The notes under the pieces: generated by a model
What the model was told of the DNA's origin: nothing
Seen by the model: only the letters and a program-made list of their open reading frames with translations
Databases searched by the model: none
Source of the DNA: Ramicandelaber brevisporus
Taxonomy: Eukaryota > Kickxellomycota > Ramicandelaberales > Ramicandelaberaceae
Reading direction: 5' to 3'
NCBI GenBank assembly: GCA_025201865.1
Contig: MU602895.1
Coordinates: 16,626 to 36,197 of the forward strand
Length of the DNA: 19,572 nt
Translations under genes and position numbers: made by a program
In this document: positions 1 through 7,750 of the stretch, piece by piece
Layout: each line of letters opens with the position of its first letter
How positions within the stretch are numbered: position 1 is the first letter of the stretch

Positions 1-2326
1 TGTCAGCGCACACCGATGCCAGCAAATTGGACCACGATAGAAAATACTCATCAGGGTCGGAAAGACACCGGCGGACTTGAATGGAGAGGCAGGTCATCAG
101 CATGAAGAATGGCTCCTGGATTGGCCAAGTGTACTGCGGCCGTGAACTGACCCATATATCCGGTCGGAACTCCAGCACCATTTGACAGAGACTGCGGTCT
201 GAAACGAGAGTGTCGCTGTGATACATGAGCAGATGTTGGAAGAGATTAGATACATATGCAGGCACGACTGAGGCAGAACTCAAGAGCTGATCGATTCGAA
301 TGGCTCTGGTGAACAACGAGTGGTCAAGAATATCATCTCTAACAGTAGCATCATTATTGTCATCATCACCGTCTTCGTCAATTTCCATATCTTCGTCTTC
401 ATCATCGGCCAGGTCAACATCGTTATCGGCGCCAGTTCCGTACTGCTCACGGACTTGATTAGTGCACTCACGAATGCAATATTTCATTAATTCATAGTTC
501 ACATGTGGAACAGGCGGTGTCTCTGCAGGTGGATGTTGGTGATGATACTCACGTGTCAATGCCTCACCCAACTTGTCCATTGACTCGAGTAAACTGCGTG
601 CATTCATTCTGGCTTCCATGCTGATATCACGTCTGGTCTCCAATATGTGGTTGATGGCTGTGATAATGTTATCTGAGAGAGCTGATGAGAGTCCATATTC
701 AAGGATACTCTCGATACCACGCTGGCTAGTTACACTTTGAACATCCAAAGTCATAGAAACACCAGCAATCGGTTCAAGTGATATATTGTGGAGATTGCTG
801 TTCAGGAACTGACACATAACTTCTTTGGTATCTGGCAATATATCTGGGTTGCAGATGGCATTGATGGCGTGTGGTATCAGCTGCACTGACACTGGTACTT
901 CGTAATGATGATGATATTTAGCAACGCTATAAACGCAATGGTGGACATCACTAATGTGCTTCTCCGTGGAAACAAACCCACTAACTTCTGGTGTGTGATC
1001 ACGCAGTGGATTTGCAAGCAGCTGGGCAGATTTGCGTAATATGAGCTCGTAATTGTTTATACCAGGTACTTTAACTGGCATCCAAATACTGTACTCAGTG
1101 TTATCATCATCATTAAAATAGCCAGTCGGAACAACAAACGGAACTGCATCAGATTCGAGAATACTCTGGAGACGTGTTAATAGAATGTACTTGTCAAAGC
1201 GTGTTGATGCCACAATCAATTTAACGAGATTATCAATGACTTTAAGTTTAGTTTCCATTGTACTATGCCGATCCCAGTTTGTGATATCTCTTCCAAGTTC
1301 CACAAAGACTTGTTCGAGTAAGTCAGAAGCATAGTTAAAGTCGAGCTTGGCTAAATCCACATAAAATGATAGTATAGCTGGCATCTCTGCAGATCGTGGT
1401 AGAAGCTGCTCAATGAACTCACGGAACTGTTGAAGGTGAATGACACGATTGCTGCTGTTGTCAGTGATGAACTTTTGGCGACTAACCCAAAACAGACACT
1501 CTCCAATGCGCACAGTGTGGTTCGCATCTTGGTGAAGCTTGAGCGACAATGCGGCTGTTATCCACTGGAGGACTATATCGCACTGCTTTGGTGAGAATAA
1601 TTGACTGAACCGACCCAAACCAGATAGCATATACACAACAACAAGTACATGGCCATTGTTAGAAATGGAGAGCGAGGACAATGAGGAAAAGAGATGGTCA
1701 AGTGCTTGAGCAGGAAAGTGATGAAAAATTGCTGGAATGACTCTGCTTCTGAGAATAACTTTACGATTGCGTTGATCATACTGGCCAATAGTAAACATAA
1801 GAGTAATAACTTCTTGAAGAGTGTTAATAATTGTGACTTTGGCGACAGCGAGCAGATGAGTAAATGCAATGAGAGAGAACATGTTAAATGGTGTCAAAGT
1901 GCGATCGGCATTGTCTTCACTGCACTTTGGAGCATTAGCAACTTTGCGAAGAGAAGGAAGAATTATGTCAAGAATGTGATTCAGTGTGGAGATAAAAGAA
2001 GTGTCTGTAGGACTATATTTCTTGTAATGAGCAATATACTGCGATAATGATTTGAGGTTAGTTTCAATATTCTGAGAGGTATAAGTTGTAACATCAAAGA
2101 GTGTTTTAACACTCTCATGTGAGACAGGTGGTGCAGGTGGGTTACTGGATGTGGGTGAGAGAGAGCGAGAAGCAGGAGCAGGAGTAAAAGTGTGAGCATG
2201 GTCAACGGTAGTAATAGCAGTGGTAGAGGTAATGATGGTACAAGTGTCAGTGATGGCAGATGATATACCAGGACTTGGTGTCCCATCTACCATTTCGATT
2301 TCAATGCCGGGATCGAAGTCGGACAT
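1..2326 (-). CDS. Large alpha-helical protein of unknown family, N-terminal part only
   Basis: An uninterrupted reading frame starts at the ATG at 2326-2324 and runs to the left edge without a stop, giving about 775 residues; the C-terminus lies outside the window. The N-terminus (about residues 1-70) is low-complexity, rich in Ser, Thr and Pro, and begins MSDFDPGIEIEMVDG. Residues about 75-600 are predominantly helical with regularly spaced leucines and isoleucines, which looks like a HEAT/ARM-type solenoid, though I cannot assign a family. An acidic run (Asp/Glu-rich, about residues 634-660) separates this from a second helical part containing FTRAIRIDQLLSSASVVPAY. I see no signal peptide, transmembrane segment or catalytic motif. 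The 5' leader is C/A-rich with many CAACA-like units. Short frames on both strands inside the gene are shadows. Coding status is well supported by length; the function is unknown. Confidence 0.8.
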   Translation of the reverse strand, partial: MSDFDPGIEIEMVDGTPSPGISSAITDTCTIITSTTAITTVDHAHTFTPAPASRSLSPTSSNPPAPPVSHESVKTLFDVTTYTSQNIETNLKSLSQYIAHYKKYSPTDTSFISTLNHILDIILPSLRKVANAPKCSEDNADRTLTPFNMFSLIAFTHLLAVAKVTIINTLQEVITLMFTIGQYDQRNRKVILRSRVIPAIFHHFPAQALDHLFSSLSSLSISNNGHVLVVVYMLSGLGRFSQLFSPKQCDIVLQWITAALSLKLHQDANHTVRIGECLFWVSRQKFITDNSSNRVIHLQQFREFIEQLLPRSAEMPAILSFYVDLAKLDFNYASDLLEQVFVELGRDITNWDRHSTMETKLKVIDNLVKLIVASTRFDKYILLTRLQSILESDAVPFVVPTGYFNDDDNTEYSIWMPVKVPGINNYELILRKSAQLLANPLRDHTPEVSGFVSTEKHISDVHHCVYSVAKYHHHYEVPVSVQLIPHAINAICNPDILPDTKEVMCQFLNSNLHNISLEPIAGVSMTLDVQSVTSQRGIESILEYGLSSALSDNIITAINHILETRRDISMEARMNARSLLESMDKLGEALTREYHHQHPPAETPPVPHVNYELMKYCIRECTNQVREQYGTGADNDVDLADDEDEDMEIDEDGDDDNNDATVRDDILDHSLFTRAIRIDQLLSSASVVPAYVSNLFQHLLMYHSDTLVSDRSLCQMVLEFRPDIWVSSRPQYTWPIQEPFFMLMTCLSIQVRRCLSDPDEYFLSWSNLLASVCAD

Positions 2327-2478
2327 GTGCGGATATGGCGAAGAGAAAATCTTGTGGATGGACAACGAAAGTGTGAAGAAGGGGACGGAAGTTGGAGGAG
2401 AGACGGGTATCTTATGTTGTTTGTGTTGGCGCTGTTGCTGGTGTTGTTATGAACAATGACCTGCATCTGACTCTATAG

Positions 2479-2500
2479 AGACACACACACACACAAACAC
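2479..2500. repeat. Short CA dinucleotide repeat
   Basis: An AC-alternating microsatellite-like run with one AAAC interruption sits about 155 bases upstream of the start codon of the left minus-strand gene. It is a simple repeat, possibly inside that gene's 5' leader or promoter. Confidence 0.6.
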
Positions 2501-2771
2501 ATGCACGCGTTGCAGTACAAACTTGGTACTTGTAGGTCACCTCGTCGTGCTTTCTTGTGCTGGTCAACCATTCTCTTTCTTTCTCTTTCATTCAGTCTTT
2601 CATGTATGCTAGAATCACCTCATTTGTTTGTTTTCATTATTTTTCAGCAAGATGGTGCGCACGCGCAGTGTCTCAATGAACTTGCGCCTCATTAACATAC
2701 CATCCATCTCTGCTGCCGCTGTTGTTTTTCTATTAGTGCAAGCAACGGATGTCAATCCTTGGAGATGGCCT

Positions 2772-2813
2772 GTTCAGTTCCCCACGCCGCTTCTATAGCA
2801 ACTGAACGGCGTG
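2772..2813. repeat. Two interleaved inverted repeats (A-B-A'-B' order)
   Basis: GTTCAGTT (2772-2779) is the exact reverse complement of AACTGAAC (2800-2807). CACGCCG (2783-2789) is the exact reverse complement of CGGCGTG (2807-2813). The two pairs interleave rather than nest, so both cannot form a simple hairpin at once; in RNA this topology would be a pseudoknot. Transcription here is unproven. Confidence 0.5.
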
Positions 2814-2893
2814 CCAATGAACAACTAGTCTGCATTGTTTTGTTTTGTTTTTTTTGTTGCAAAAGAGGAGCAGTGGCTGTCAATTCCGTATTC

Positions 2894-2919
2894 TTTGTGT
2901 AATTTCGAAATTACACAAA
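2894..2919. repeat. 26-bp perfect palindrome centred on TTCGAA
   Basis: Reading outward from 2906/2907, every base from 2894 to 2919 is matched by its complement; symmetry breaks at 2893/2920. Outside it, a T-rich arm at about 2839-2860 ending TTGTTGC faces a GCAACAA-rich arm at 2922-2939, so an imperfect larger hairpin could enclose the palindrome with extra unpaired bases on the left. It could be a dimeric DNA-binding site, a hairpin, or the remnant of a mobile-element end. No ORF crosses it convincingly. Confidence 0.7.
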
Positions 2920-3499
2920 AAGCAACAACAACAAAACAAGCCTCCTTTCGCAATTGACTCTTTCATACGTTTGCACTTCACCAACATCACGTACGACGTC
3001 AACTGGGTCATCAAACGAGAGTCTCATTTTAACATGTGGCTGCTTTTCAAAACACACATCCAAAGTGCACATCATTCTTTAGTAGAATTGACTGTATAAT
3101 CCAAAAAGTGAATAGCTAATAATAGTGGCGTGCTTGCAAATGATGTTCTCATTCAACTCTTCTCTCTCTTTACTATCAATTATGACTAATATCACTTTCT
3201 CAACTACTATTAGTCCATTTCAATTGCATTCCCTGCACAGCTCCTTCATTACCATGATCAACATCAACATGTTGGTGAGAAGCACACTCACCTCCTTCGA
3301 AAAGCGAGATGGAAGGCGTCAGGAGTGAAGCTAGCATTACGAGACTGGATCGAGAGCAATGCACGCCAACCAGAGTCCAGATCTCGGTCTCTTTTTGAAA
3401 CACTAGCAAAACAAAACACAACTCGATTACCAAAACAGACGACGCGATCGACGCGAAGAACAGAGCACCAGTGGTTTAATCTCGAAGAATAAACAAGAA

Positions 3500-3625
3500 A
3501 TGGGAAATATATGGTTTTCGAATGGAACTTATATTCAAGACAATGCTACCAGGGAAGATAAATACTACACAGAATCAGGTGCACAAGTGCAGAGAGATCG
3601 TTGGACATATGGCTACAATTACTAA
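3500..3625 (+). CDS. Tandem micro-protein, copy 1 (41 aa)
   Basis: ATG at 3500, TAA at 3623-3625. The product is 41 residues, rich in Tyr, Trp, Asn and Gly, with no signal peptide or membrane segment. It aligns with the frame at 4003-4131: both contain F-x-N-G-x-Y-I-x-D near the start and share the tail YTESGAQVxRDxWTxGYNY. Among matched codons I count eight synonymous third-position differences (AAT/AAC, ATT/ATA, GAC/GAT, TAC/TAT, ACA/ACC, TCA/TCT, GAT/GAC, ACA/ACT), the pattern expected if the protein is selected. In-frame stops lie upstream (TAG at 3404) with no earlier ATG after them, so either this is the complete ORF or it is a final exon. I do not recognise the family; the function is unknown. 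Confidence 0.6.
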   Translation: MGNIWFSNGTYIQDNATREDKYYTESGAQVQRDRWTYGYNY

Positions 3626-3643
3626 TTTGATTACTCCTACTGC
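3611..3643 (+). repeat. 33-nt direct repeat, copy 1, spanning the micro-ORF stop
   Basis: These 33 bases are identical to 4117-4149. The repeat covers the last four codons and TAA of the micro-ORF and continues about 18 bases beyond the stop, where no coding constraint from this frame is expected. It includes TTACTAAT, which resembles a splicing branch point. Confidence 0.75.
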
Positions 3644-4002
3644 CACCATTCTTGCTATCCTCTAGAATGTCACCTTTTGATTCTACATACCAACTTTTAC
3701 CTTTTAATTATAAAGAAGACTGATACTAATTGCCACTTTTGTAAATGTATTCACGAATGAAAGCGTGGTTGAACAAGAGAGTCAACTACGTTACCAGTCA
3801 AGGTGACGAGCGCTGCATGCAGTGTGGCGGTCGGTTCTTTCATGAGCTGTATCAACTCTGCTCACCTGCTCACATGCACACTTCCAGGGAGTCAGATTTC
3901 TCTTCCACCTACAACAACTTATTTTCCTCAACTTCATATCACAGTACTGCAACGAAGAGTTCTGCACACTTGTATCTGAACTAGCCACCATATTCATCAG
4001 AG
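3626..4002. other. Spacer between the two micro-genes
   Basis: Apart from the first ~18 bases, which belong to the direct repeat, I see no similarity with the region around copy 2. In the frame of copy 1 the sequence stays open for about 45 codons after TAA, but copy 2 closes after 16 codons, so readthrough is not supported. A 79-codon frame at 3745-3984 shows no recognisable domain. The region probably holds the 3' end of copy 1 and the promoter of copy 2. Confidence 0.45.
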
Positions 4003-4131
4003 ATGAGTTATTCCTTTGGATTTGGAAACGGAGTCTATATAACGGATCTCAGTAATGATCGAAGCAAAACATATACCGAATCTGGTGCACAAGTGAAAAG
4101 AGACTATTGGACTCACGGCTACAATTACTAA
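4003..4131 (+). CDS. Tandem micro-protein, copy 2 (42 aa)
   Basis: ATG at 4003, TAA at 4129-4131. The 42-residue product begins MSYSFGFGNGVYITD and ends RDYWTHGYNY. It is a clear paralogue of the frame 503 bases upstream, with the same orientation, nearly the same length and mostly synonymous differences at conserved positions. The variable parts are the first few residues and a linker at about residues 16-21. A longer minus-strand frame covers the same DNA (3997-4395), but copy 1 has a stop in the equivalent minus frame and the substitutions fit the plus frame. An upstream in-frame TAG at 3982 limits any N-terminal extension. Unknown function; it could also be a terminal exon. Confidence 0.6.
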   Translation: MSYSFGFGNGVYITDLSNDRSKTYTESGAQVKRDYWTHGYNY

Positions 4132-4149
4132 TTTGATTACTCCTACTGC
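4117..4149 (+). repeat. 33-nt direct repeat, copy 2, spanning the micro-ORF stop
   Basis: Identical to 3611-3643, at a 506-base interval. Similarity falls off immediately after 4149. Confidence 0.75.
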
Positions 4150-4579
4150 TACTTTTTTCATATCATCCTTTACTTCTTTTGACTTCACTTCAATATTAAA
4201 ATCTGTTTTCTCATTCCGTGACCAGATTAGTGAATATATGACATTGATTTTGAAAGTCATGAAGCGATAGATATCTGTGCCAATCCAAATCAGAATTAAG
4301 GCCAGTACCGAAAAGAATATGGAGTCGAGTTTGCAGAAGTTCACAGAGTGTATGACTGACTTATTCCCCAGTTGATGAACTAATATGGGGTGCATCTAAT
4401 AGATACACCAACAAACACACATAGTTATAGTTATGTTGATAAAGTGAAAGAATAGTTTGTGATACATACTGGAACCAAAAGTTGAAACACACATCACGTC
4501 GACAAGCATGTCGATATTCCAAAGATGAGCTCGTCTGAATTATGGATGTAAATAAAGGGAGGATGGTTAAATATAATGT
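4132..4579. other. Intergenic, no gene seen
   Basis: AT-rich sequence between micro-gene copy 2 and the 3' end of the minus-strand zinc-finger gene. The only sizeable frame (minus, 3997-4395, 132 codons) overlaps micro-gene copy 2 and contains a hydrophobic run, but copy 1 does not preserve it. The segment adjacent to 4579 should carry the 3' UTR and polyadenylation signal of the minus-strand gene. Confidence 0.45.
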
Positions 4580-5858
4580 TTACTTTTTATGAATTGATTT
4601 TATAAAGGCTGCTCCATTCATTTGAAGCACTTTATGCCAACGAACTGCTTGTTCCGCATCCTGCTGATGAGTGTTCGACATGTACATTGCCGTTTGCGCC
4701 GTTGGTCCATACTCACTAAACTGCATCGGAAAGTTGACATAGCTCGATAGCACATCACTAAACGTCTGCTGCAGTTTATGAGTTGACATTTGCTTCACAC
4801 CACCAACAGCCGTAACAAACAGATATGAGCAGAGTAGATTGCGAGCCTCTACAAAGTTTTTGCGAAACGCTGAGCTCATAACTGTGCGACGGACAAACAG
4901 CAAGTAGTCAAAGAGTAGCTGAGCAACCGGAGGTGGTAACAAGCGTAATATTGGGTCGCGTGTAAAGCGAATTGCAATTGTGCGAGTACTTGTGACTGAA
5001 ATGTTGCACTCTTCACCATCACTATCAGATGAAGAACTTGTGATGCGTAGTGATGCCAGCTGGATGTCTTTGAGTGGCTGACCTGCGCACACTTGAGTCA
5101 ATACCAGCAGCAATCCAATTAGATAATCATGACCATATGCAAAGCTGTTGTACGAGTCGCATAATCCATCGTCGTGCAAACTGCCGAGTTGCCGGTGGAG
5201 AGCTGGTGCGCATTCCTTGAGATGCTGCGAAAAGTGTTGAATCTCTGAATGAAACACTGGAGCCATGTGAGGGCCATACTCGAATGATGGAGTGAGGAAT
5301 GGATCGCATGGCATCACATTGGGAAGTTTAGCTGCAGCCGATGAGTTGTAATGGCGCGTAATCATGCGGAGGTAGGATTGTGCATCCAAATAGATGAGGT
5401 TGATGGCACGGCATATACTCTCGAATCTGGATGTCACTCTACTGATAGCCATTAAGGAAGCTTCCACAGATAGATCTGCTGGTTTATTGCGCTGAGCTGG
5501 ATCGTGATTTTGCTGCTTCTGTTGCTGTGATTGCAACTGTGACTGCTGTTGTTGTTGCTGCTTTTGTTGGTGAGGCTGTGGGCGAATTTGATGGACTGGT
5601 TTTGTCTGTTGCGACTGGAGCTGTGCCAGTGGTGGATGTAGTACTGTATTCTTAAAGAGTTGTTTCTGTTGTACTCGCTGCTGTTGTTGCAATCTGACTT
5701 GAGCTTCTTGTCGCTGTTGCTGCTGTTGTTGCTGCTGGTACTGTTGCTGGTACTGTTGCCCTGGTAGTTGGGCTAATCTTTGTTGGTGACTTTGAGTTAG
5801 TGAATGTGGTTCAAGTGGTTTATGCTGTCTCATTGCTTTATTTTGTATCATAGTCTGC

Positions 5859-5900
<42 letters not shown>

Positions 5901-6991
5901 CCCACTCCCTGATGCCCTTTTGCTTGTGCAAAACCATCTAATGCTGACTGACTACGTCTCTTAATTTGATAGCACACAAATGCTCCACCAACTGCCTCCA
6001 TTCTCAATACAATAACTGGCATTCCATACGCTTTGGCTCTCGGATGAACCTCTGCAGTGTGACTAACAATACTGCCTGATGTAATTGCACAAAACGTGCA
6101 CTCGTGTTGTGCGCAGTTGTAACCCTTGATCACATTGCCTTCTCCAACTGCCTTGAGTTTCAGATTGGCTTCATGTTGATTTGAAGTGAGAGTGTGGCCA
6201 GTTTGGCGAGCTTCTTCTGGCAGCTGCGCAGAGTAAATGGAGATATCAGGCACATTGTGACGCTGGCGTAAATGCTTTGCTAGTGATTCGGGAACGCTGC
6301 GACAGTTGTGACAAAGTAGTGCTCCAGAACTAATGTGATATCCACAGCTAATGGATCCAACCTGGAAATTGACTACATCTTTGAAATGCGTTGAAGGCGA
6401 CTGCGGAGGAGTTGGTGGGCCATGCTGCTGCTGCTGCTGTTGTTGTTGTTGTTGCTGGGCTGGCGAAGATGATGATGTGGATGTTAATGACCGTTTGCGC
6501 TTGAGCTGGTTTGAACTGCTACTGCTACTGTTATTGTGAGTGTGGATGTGAGTGTGTGGTGCAGTTTCTTCAATTACAATAAGACTGGCTTCGCTTGCTG
6601 GCGAGGAGGCTGGTCCCACTGTTTGCGCAACACATGTTTGCTCTCTTGCTACGGTTTGTGCGGTTGGTGACGTTGGGGTTGATTGTACATGCTCCGCACT
6701 TGCATTACTGCTCGGACTGACACTAATGTCACTAAAGTCTATCTCAACACTGCCATCACCATCGCCATCTTTGCTGTCAAGAGTGTCTTGACCACGCAGT
6801 AACGATTGAGCATAAGGCAACATTGCACTGAAACGAGCTCTTGTATACTGAGTATCAAGTTCTTGTTGCTGGTGATGTTGTTGTTGCTGCAGGTGCTGTT
6901 GTCGCTGTTGTTGTTGTTGCTGTTCATATACTGTGCTGTTCAAATTTGACATAGTGTTTACCTTTGATGTTGTTTGTTGCAGTTGCGACAT
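4580..6991 (-). CDS. OrsD-like zinc-finger protein with recombinase-like C-terminal domain (803 aa)
   Basis: The first ATG of the frame is at 6991-6989; the frame continues upstream to a TTG at 7015 but without an ATG. The stop is TAA at 4580. The N-terminus is Gln-rich, with an acidic/Ser segment and a basic LKRKR (about residues 163-167) that may be a nuclear signal. The OrsD-like region (about 206-346) has CGYH (216-219), finger C227/C230/H240/H245, the spacer motif LPEEA...SNQHEAN, and finger C298/C301/H311/H316 with an extra C293. About 365-510 is almost all Gln with interspersed Arg, His and Lys. The C-terminal domain (about 522-803) is shared with the neighbouring 973-aa protein: YGPHM, APAL, YGHD, LLPPPVAQLLFDYLLFVRR and WHKVLQMNGAA. 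The classical C2H2 pair of its paralogues is absent. A nuclear DNA-binding or chromatin role is inferred from the fingers only. Confidence 0.85.
5855..5899 (-). repeat. Poly-Gln tract with pure CTG/CAG repeat
   Basis: Fifteen consecutive Gln codons of the 803-aa protein. On the plus strand it reads three CTG, two TTG, then ten uninterrupted CTG units (5870-5899). Pure trinucleotide runs of this kind are prone to length change. Confidence 0.9.
6425..6457 (-). repeat. Poly-Gln tract (11 codons)
   Basis: Mixed CAG/CAA run encoding 11 Gln in the 803-aa protein, just before its OrsD-like region. Confidence 0.9.
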
Positions 6992-7750
6992 GGTGGATAG
7001 AGAGGAAAGCAGCAAAGGAGAAGAAAAGGAGTGAAGTAAAGCACAGTACGTCAGTTGTTGAACCTCGAGAAAAAAAAACCAGATGATATACTACCGGAAC
7101 ATATTCAGGAGTACGCGAATTAGAAGAATCAGAAATAAGAAAAAAGGAAGAGAAAGGAGGTGATCGTGTGAAGTCAAAGGGGGGAAAGTACCAATGAGGC
7201 GCAAATGAAAAAAGCAAGAAGAGGATGAGGACGAGGACGACGGCGACAAACAGAGATGGCAGCGGCATTTCTAGCAGAGCGTGAAGGATTCAGGAGGTTG
7301 TTTGAATGAAATACGATATGAACTGCGCAGAATACCAAACAGAATCTCTCCCTCATTGGACCAGCGGATCTCCTAATTATAAAAAAAAGAAGAGGCGGAC
7401 TGGTTGTTTCCGAGTAATCAATGATGGCATTGGTCATGTCCAAATCAAGTCTAATCATCCTCATATTTGCACAGTGTGGTGAATTATTCTGTGAAAGTGT
7501 AACGGGAATGGAAGAAATGAAACAGACAGAGACAGAGACAGAGACACAGAGACAGAGACAGAGACAGAAGGATGTTACAATGTACTGTGAATAGAAAAGG
7601 AGGTGGTTTGTTATGATAGCACCACGATTGTTGACGATACAATAGTAGATCCGCTTTGTGAGAAGTGTGTTTGTGTTTGTGTATGCATTGTTTACTTTTC
7701 GCGACAGAAATCAAATCAAACCAAACCAAACCAAACCAAGCCAAACAGCG
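6992..7750. promoter_or_regulatory. Divergent promoter region of the two paralogous zinc-finger genes
   Basis: The 759 bases between the divergently read start codons of the 803-aa and 973-aa genes contain no convincing gene; frames at 6924-7268, 7174-7464 and 7484-7744 are low-complexity. A TATAAAA at about 7379-7385 faces the plus-strand gene some 365 bases before its ATG, an unverified TATA candidate. A GACAGA repeat (7519-7570) and an AACCA-type leader (about 7716-7746) lie nearer the plus-strand start. Shared control of the pair is possible but not shown. Confidence 0.5.
7519..7570. repeat. GACAGA simple repeat
   Basis: About eight copies of a GACAGA unit with one GACACA interruption, upstream of the 973-aa gene. 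It is probably a microsatellite. Confidence 0.8.

Larger units (their letters stand above)
2327..3499. other. Gene-poor intergenic region with palindrome and dyad elements
   Basis: No convincing protein gene is visible here. The right-hand side of the minus-strand gene's leader lies at 2327-2460 and a short CA repeat at about 2479-2500. Small frames at 2501-2695, 2845-3099, 3125-3328 and 3200-3433 have low-complexity translations without recognisable domains. The region contains an overlapping dyad (2772-2813) and a 26-bp perfect palindrome (2894-2919), both listed separately. It probably includes the promoter of the minus-strand gene and that of the first micro-gene. Confidence 0.5.

Noticed and set aside
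1694-2047. 117-codon plus-strand frame, and minus frames at 1573-1869 and 1981-2286
   Set aside because: All are out-of-frame shadows of the long minus-strand reading frame 1-2326.
3500-3757. Stop-codon readthrough or a non-standard code extending micro-gene copy 1
   Set aside because: Copy 2 closes after 16 further codons, and TAA, TAG and TGA all end long genes in this window, so a reassigned code is excluded and readthrough is unsupported.
3745-3984. 79-codon plus-strand frame between the micro-genes with a CMQC motif
   Set aside because: Only one CxxC and no properly spaced histidine pair; no duplicate or domain, so coding is not supported.
3997-4395. 132-codon minus-strand frame with a hydrophobic segment
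   Set aside because: It overlaps micro-gene copy 2; the corresponding minus frame in copy 1 has a stop, and substitutions between copies fit the plus-strand frame.
6924-7015. N-terminal extension of the 803-aa protein to a TTG codon
   Set aside because: There is no ATG upstream of 6991 in this frame; a eukaryotic gene should start at ATG. The same reasoning removed the first 31 codons (GTG) of the 973-aa gene and the first 21 (TTG) of the F-box-like gene.
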